A program made the position numbers and the translations under genes. From Bradyrhizobium sp. CCBAU 53351 (GTDB lineage: Bacteria > Pseudomonadota > Alphaproteobacteria > Rhizobiales > Xanthobacteraceae), in assembly GCF_015291745.1 (NCBI RefSeq), contig NZ_CP030059.1, positions 5,731,501-5,795,500 on the forward strand: a stretch of 64,000 nt of DNA, in the 5' to 3' direction. Every line of letters starts with the position of its first letter. Position 1 is the first letter of the stretch. The notes under the pieces are model-generated. The model was not told the origin of the DNA, made no database searches, and saw only the letters and a list, made by a program, of their open reading frames with translations. This document shows, piece by piece, positions 61,312 through 64,000 of the stretch.

Positions 61312-61337
61312 AACGGAATGAACTTAACCCAAGTTCC
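61312..61337 (-). promoter_or_regulatory. EcfG-type promoter of the bacteriophytochrome operon (GGAAC-N17-CGTT)
   Basis: Minus strand GGAAC at 61337-61333 and CGTT at 61315-61312, spacer 17, 49 bases before the bphP start. Exact consensus match. Confidence 0.75.
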
Positions 61338-61575
61338 GGCATTTTGTTCCATGATGCGAAGGCGGGGCGAGATTTGCTCGCTATGACAAGTGTTTACTGT
61401 GGACTCTGACCCTTCGCGTCTCGCGCTCCGAACGTCGAGGGCAAGAAGAAATACAGTCGTACTCGCAGGCGAAAAGGCGCTGAGGCCAACGTCGGCGCTT
61501 CGCCGAGCTTCTGATGGTGCTTGAGCTGTTGCGCGCCTGTTCATCGAGAGCACGACTAACGCCGGCTAATGCAAC

Positions 61576-62250
61576 TTACAGACAATCCGGCGAGATGGTC
61601 CAAACCGCCGTATGCTTGATCTCGGCGTCTTCTAGATCGCGGGTCACCGGTACGCGATAGTCGGCGAGTCGGACAAGCTTTGCCTTCGGAAGGAAAGTGC
61701 GCCCGGGATCGCCGATCAAGATAGTCGCACCGGCGCGCGCATGGTCGGCCAGAAATGCAAAGGCACGCGTCGCGGTGTCCCCCTCATAGAAAATGTCGCC
61801 CGCGAGGATGGTCTGCCATCGGCCGTTTGGTTGAGTGTCGAGCACGTCCTCGCCGCACGACGTGAGGTGGACCTGGTTGACCTCCGCATTGAGTTCGGCC
61901 GCCGCGATCGCGAAGGCGTCGATGTCGGACACGGTCACCCCGACCGCGCCAGCCTTCTTCGCCGCGATGCCGACGAGTCCGGAGCCAGAAGCGATATCGA
62001 GCACATGCCGGTCCCGCACGGTATCGGGATGATCGAGCACGTAGCGCGCCAGGGCTTGGCCGCCTGCCCAGGCAAAGGCCCAGAAGGGCGGGGGGAGGCC
62101 AGCCTCGTTCAGCTCGTCCTCGGTCTGCTGCCAGATAGGCAACGATTCATCGGCGAGGAAGATAGCGATTTCCGGCACTAACGGCACCGACCGCAGTCGG
62201 GTGTTGGCGCGGATGAAGGTTTGCCGGTCGGAAATGGTCGTGGCTGTCAA
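61576..62250 (-). CDS. Class I SAM-dependent methyltransferase (ETF-beta lysine methyltransferase-like)
   Basis: About 224 residues from a TTG at 62250; the frame is open to 62346 but the extra part is Arg-rich and unlike the family. Blocks: FIRANTRLRSVPLVPEIAIF, LPPPFWAFAWAGGQALARYV, SAM motif I VLDIASGSGLVGIAAKKAGA, and the acidic motif VSDIDAFA. The PPFWAFAW motif is shared with nicotinamide N-methylase-like proteins and the ETF-beta lysine methyltransferases of alphaproteobacteria. Target protein not proven. Confidence 0.82.
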   Translation of the reverse strand: MTATTISDRQTFIRANTRLRSVPLVPEIAIFLADESLPIWQQTEDELNEAGLPPPFWAFAWAGGQALARYVLDHPDTVRDRHVLDIASGSGLVGIAAKKAGAVGVTVSDIDAFAIAAAELNAEVNQVHLTSCGEDVLDTQPNGRWQTILAGDIFYEGDTATRAFAFLADHARAGATILIGDPGRTFLPKAKLVRLADYRVPVTRDLEDAEIKHTAVWTISPDCL

Positions 62251-62655
62251 GGCGGGCCGTCTCTGTCTCGGCCTCCTGATGACTAGCACGAACCGTCTCG
62301 ACGCGAAGGCGGGCGCAGAGCTGCCGCAAATTGTGCGCTTGTTCACATGGCGTTTGCCATAACGGTTCGCACCGACCGCCTCTCACGGCGTTTCGGCTTC
62401 GGCCAGTGATCCCATGTCCGACCATCGAGGGTTCGCCCCGTCTTCTTCTTGTTCTTTCCACTCCATTGCTTGAAACGGAAAGCGACATCGCCTGCCGTCC
62501 GCCGATCCAGTACCCTGGTGGTACCATCTCGAAAGCCTCGCACCGCGTTACCCCTTGAATTTTCTGGGCGACTCCGCGAAAATCGCGGACATTGAAGTGG
62601 CGCCGGCTTGCAACTCCTCAAATCGCGCGACTTTCGGGACGGAAGCGATACCAAA
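62251..62655. other. Intergenic, no gene seen
   Basis: 405 bases between the divergent methyltransferase gene and the small membrane protein. Frames at 62331-62558 and 62343-62747 look like shadows. No EcfG-type promoter found. Confidence 0.5.
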
Positions 62656-62892
62656 ATGTTATGGAGCCGCGAGAACACCGCCGGGCTTAAGCTGGATAGA
62701 CCTTGGAAGTATCTCTTGATACCCGGTGCGGTCATCCAATGGTTCATCTACATGTTTCCCACCGGCACGTTCAGCTCCGTTGTTTCGGATACGCGGCACG
62801 CCCGCAGTCCTATCATGACGTTCGTATACAGCGCCGGTTTCTGGGTGCTCTTGCTGTTCGCCGTCTTCGGGGCCCTGTCGGGCCCCAGGTAG
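62656..62892 (+). CDS. Small two-helix membrane protein
   Basis: 78 residues from the ATG at 62656: MLWSRENTAGLKLDRPWKYL, hydrophobic segment LIPGAVIQWFIYMFP, polar loop, second helix MTFVYSAGFWVLLLFAVFGA. It ends four bases before the J-domain gene, so they form an operon. No family recognised. Confidence 0.65.
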   Translation: MLWSRENTAGLKLDRPWKYLLIPGAVIQWFIYMFPTGTFSSVVSDTRHARSPIMTFVYSAGFWVLLLFAVFGALSGPR

Positions 62893-62896
62893 CGCC

Positions 62897-63991
62897 ATGC
62901 CCAGGAAAAGCAAGGACGGCGGTGCGTTCGAGCTGATGGCCTTCGCTGCCGTCGTAGTCGTGGTTGCCGCCTTCTTTCTCTTCAAGGTCGCGGTGACGGT
63001 CGCCGTTTTCGGAGCGCCGCTCATCGCATTCGTTTCGTACTTCGCTTTGGTCCAGAGGGAAAGTCCCGCCATTCCTAGGGCCGAGGAGTACGATAACGAC
63101 GAATTCCGCCGTGAAGTTATCGACCTGTTGGCAACTCGCGCTGCGCTGATGCAAAGACGAGAAGAGCTCTTTGCGCAGGGGCACGAAGCCGGAATCGATC
63201 TCACGAAGGGAAGCGACTATCAGCGCTTCCGGGAGAATTCTGCTCTGGGCCGCCGGTTGAATCAAGAGATCGACGAGACGAAAGATCTGATTGATCGGGC
63301 CGAGCAGTCGATCGATTTCGTCAAGCGCGCCGTGATCGTCACCTTCCCGCCCTGGGAGTCGGAGGTGGCGAGGTGGGTGAAGCGACAGAGCCTGGCCATC
63401 GCGATCAGACGGGCTGCGCTCTACGTCGTGCCGGCCTTCGCGCTGGGCCTTCTTGTGCCGGGCCGGCTGCACTGGCTCCAGTCGGTCTTGTTGGTCGATC
63501 CACCGGTCAATCTCGGCCCGCTCGTCTTAGGTGTCGGGGCGGGATACGTCGCGTTCCTGGTCCATTGGCTTATTGCGAAGGAATCCCTGGCCTCGAGCCT
63601 CGACCGGACGCCCTTCGACCAGTGGAGCGATTTGCGGTATCGATGGTCGGTGGATACGGGGTATGAGGAATTCCTTCCCGATGGAGCGCAGCCGCCGCAT
63701 CTTGAAGGAGACTCCTCGTCCGATGACAATGATGCTGCGAACGGCCGGACGGGAGACGATTACGGGGACCGGGAAGATCCGACCGAGGCCGTGCCGCCAT
63801 GGCCGGAAGTTCTGCAGGTCCCGCGCGACGCTCCGATCGCCGAGATCAAATCGGCGTACCGCAAGCAGCTCAAGGAAAACCATCCGGACAACGTCGCAAT
63901 GTTGGGCGCCCGGATCAGGGCCGCCGCGGAGCTGCAGTCGAAGTTGATCAACGCCGCCTATGAGGAAGCCCGTGCCGAGCGGCAGTTCTAG
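62897..63991 (+). CDS. Membrane protein with C-terminal J domain
   Basis: 364 residues. Two N-terminal helices (FELMAFAAVVVVVAAFFLFK; FGAPLIAFVSYFAL), a cytoplasmic coiled region (~75-150), two more helices (AALYVVPAFALGLLVPG; LVLGVGAGYVAFLVHWLIA), an acidic linker, then a J domain from PWPEVLQVPRDAPIAEIKSA. The HPD tripeptide is intact in QLKENHPDNVAMLG. It should recruit DnaK to the membrane. No G/F or zinc region, so it is a type III J protein. It ends nine bases before the window edge and is complete. Confidence 0.82.
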   Translation: MPRKSKDGGAFELMAFAAVVVVVAAFFLFKVAVTVAVFGAPLIAFVSYFALVQRESPAIPRAEEYDNDEFRREVIDLLATRAALMQRREELFAQGHEAGIDLTKGSDYQRFRENSALGRRLNQEIDETKDLIDRAEQSIDFVKRAVIVTFPPWESEVARWVKRQSLAIAIRRAALYVVPAFALGLLVPGRLHWLQSVLLVDPPVNLGPLVLGVGAGYVAFLVHWLIAKESLASSLDRTPFDQWSDLRYRWSVDTGYEEFLPDGAQPPHLEGDSSSDDNDAANGRTGDDYGDREDPTEAVPPWPEVLQVPRDAPIAEIKSAYRKQLKENHPDNVAMLGARIRAAAELQSKLINAAYEEARAERQF

Positions 63992-64000
63992 CGAAGCGAT

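Overview
The window looks like chromosomal DNA of a Bradyrhizobium-type alphaproteobacterium. The grounds are high GC, BA14K-like and DUF1236 proteins, HWE-family sensor kinases, winged-helix/TPR regulators, a periplasmic-glucan operon, a bacteriophytochrome, many 45-80 residue proteins of a rhizobial style, and promoters with the general-stress sigma factor (EcfG) pattern GGAAC-N16/17-GTT. Genus is an inference from gene families; no rRNA or other marker gene is present.

Layout. 0.1-8.1 kb: envelope and regulatory genes (PRC-barrel proteins, a Crp/Fnr regulator, a Ca2+/H+ antiporter with a shifted 3' end, a DUF1328 micro-protein, a lone receiver, BA14K, DUF2254, YihY/BrkB). 8.1-15.2 kb: membrane PQQ glucose dehydrogenase, then a complete family-1 sugar ABC importer (binding protein, ATPase, two permeases). 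15.2-17.3 kb: gene-poor, with small and broken genes and a C-rich tandem repeat. 17.4-24.2 kb: three paralogous TPR regulators; two have winged-helix heads, and each of those has a divergent neighbour across the same duplicated promoter region. 24.5-31.1 kb: one APH-type kinase, then sparse accessory DNA with orphan micro-proteins, several behind a shared leader sequence. 31.1-37.3 kb: three insertion sequences (IS5, IS1182, IS630) and a PAS/HWE sensor kinase. 37.5-39.3 kb: an outer-membrane beta-barrel protein and two heavily decayed genes, one clearly a Vsr endonuclease. 39.4-64.0 kb: a dense stress and signalling region holding a kinase/receiver pair, DUF1236 proteins, a glycosyltransferase, opgGH, an iron permease, a GH15 glucosidase with an SDR dehydrogenase, a ZIP transporter, a four-gene bacteriophytochrome operon, a methyltransferase and a membrane J-domain protein.

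How the genes fit together. Five promoters in the window match the EcfG consensus exactly and three more carry GGTT at -10. They precede a small membrane protein, both DUF1236 genes, a secreted 75-residue protein, opgGH, the iron permease, a sensor kinase and the bacteriophytochrome operon. The right half therefore reads as a general-stress regulon covering glucan synthesis, metal transport and red-light sensing. No phyR/nepR/ecfG genes are in the window.

The most novel signals are: (i) a leader sequence present four times, 32 nt identical in two copies, which in three copies ends in a hairpin that pairs the Shine-Dalgarno sequence of an unrelated small gene; (ii) the duplicated regulator-plus-divergent-promoter module; (iii) the EcfG-controlled phytochrome operon. 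All calls come from reading the sequence. No database search was made, and exact starts of several small genes are uncertain.
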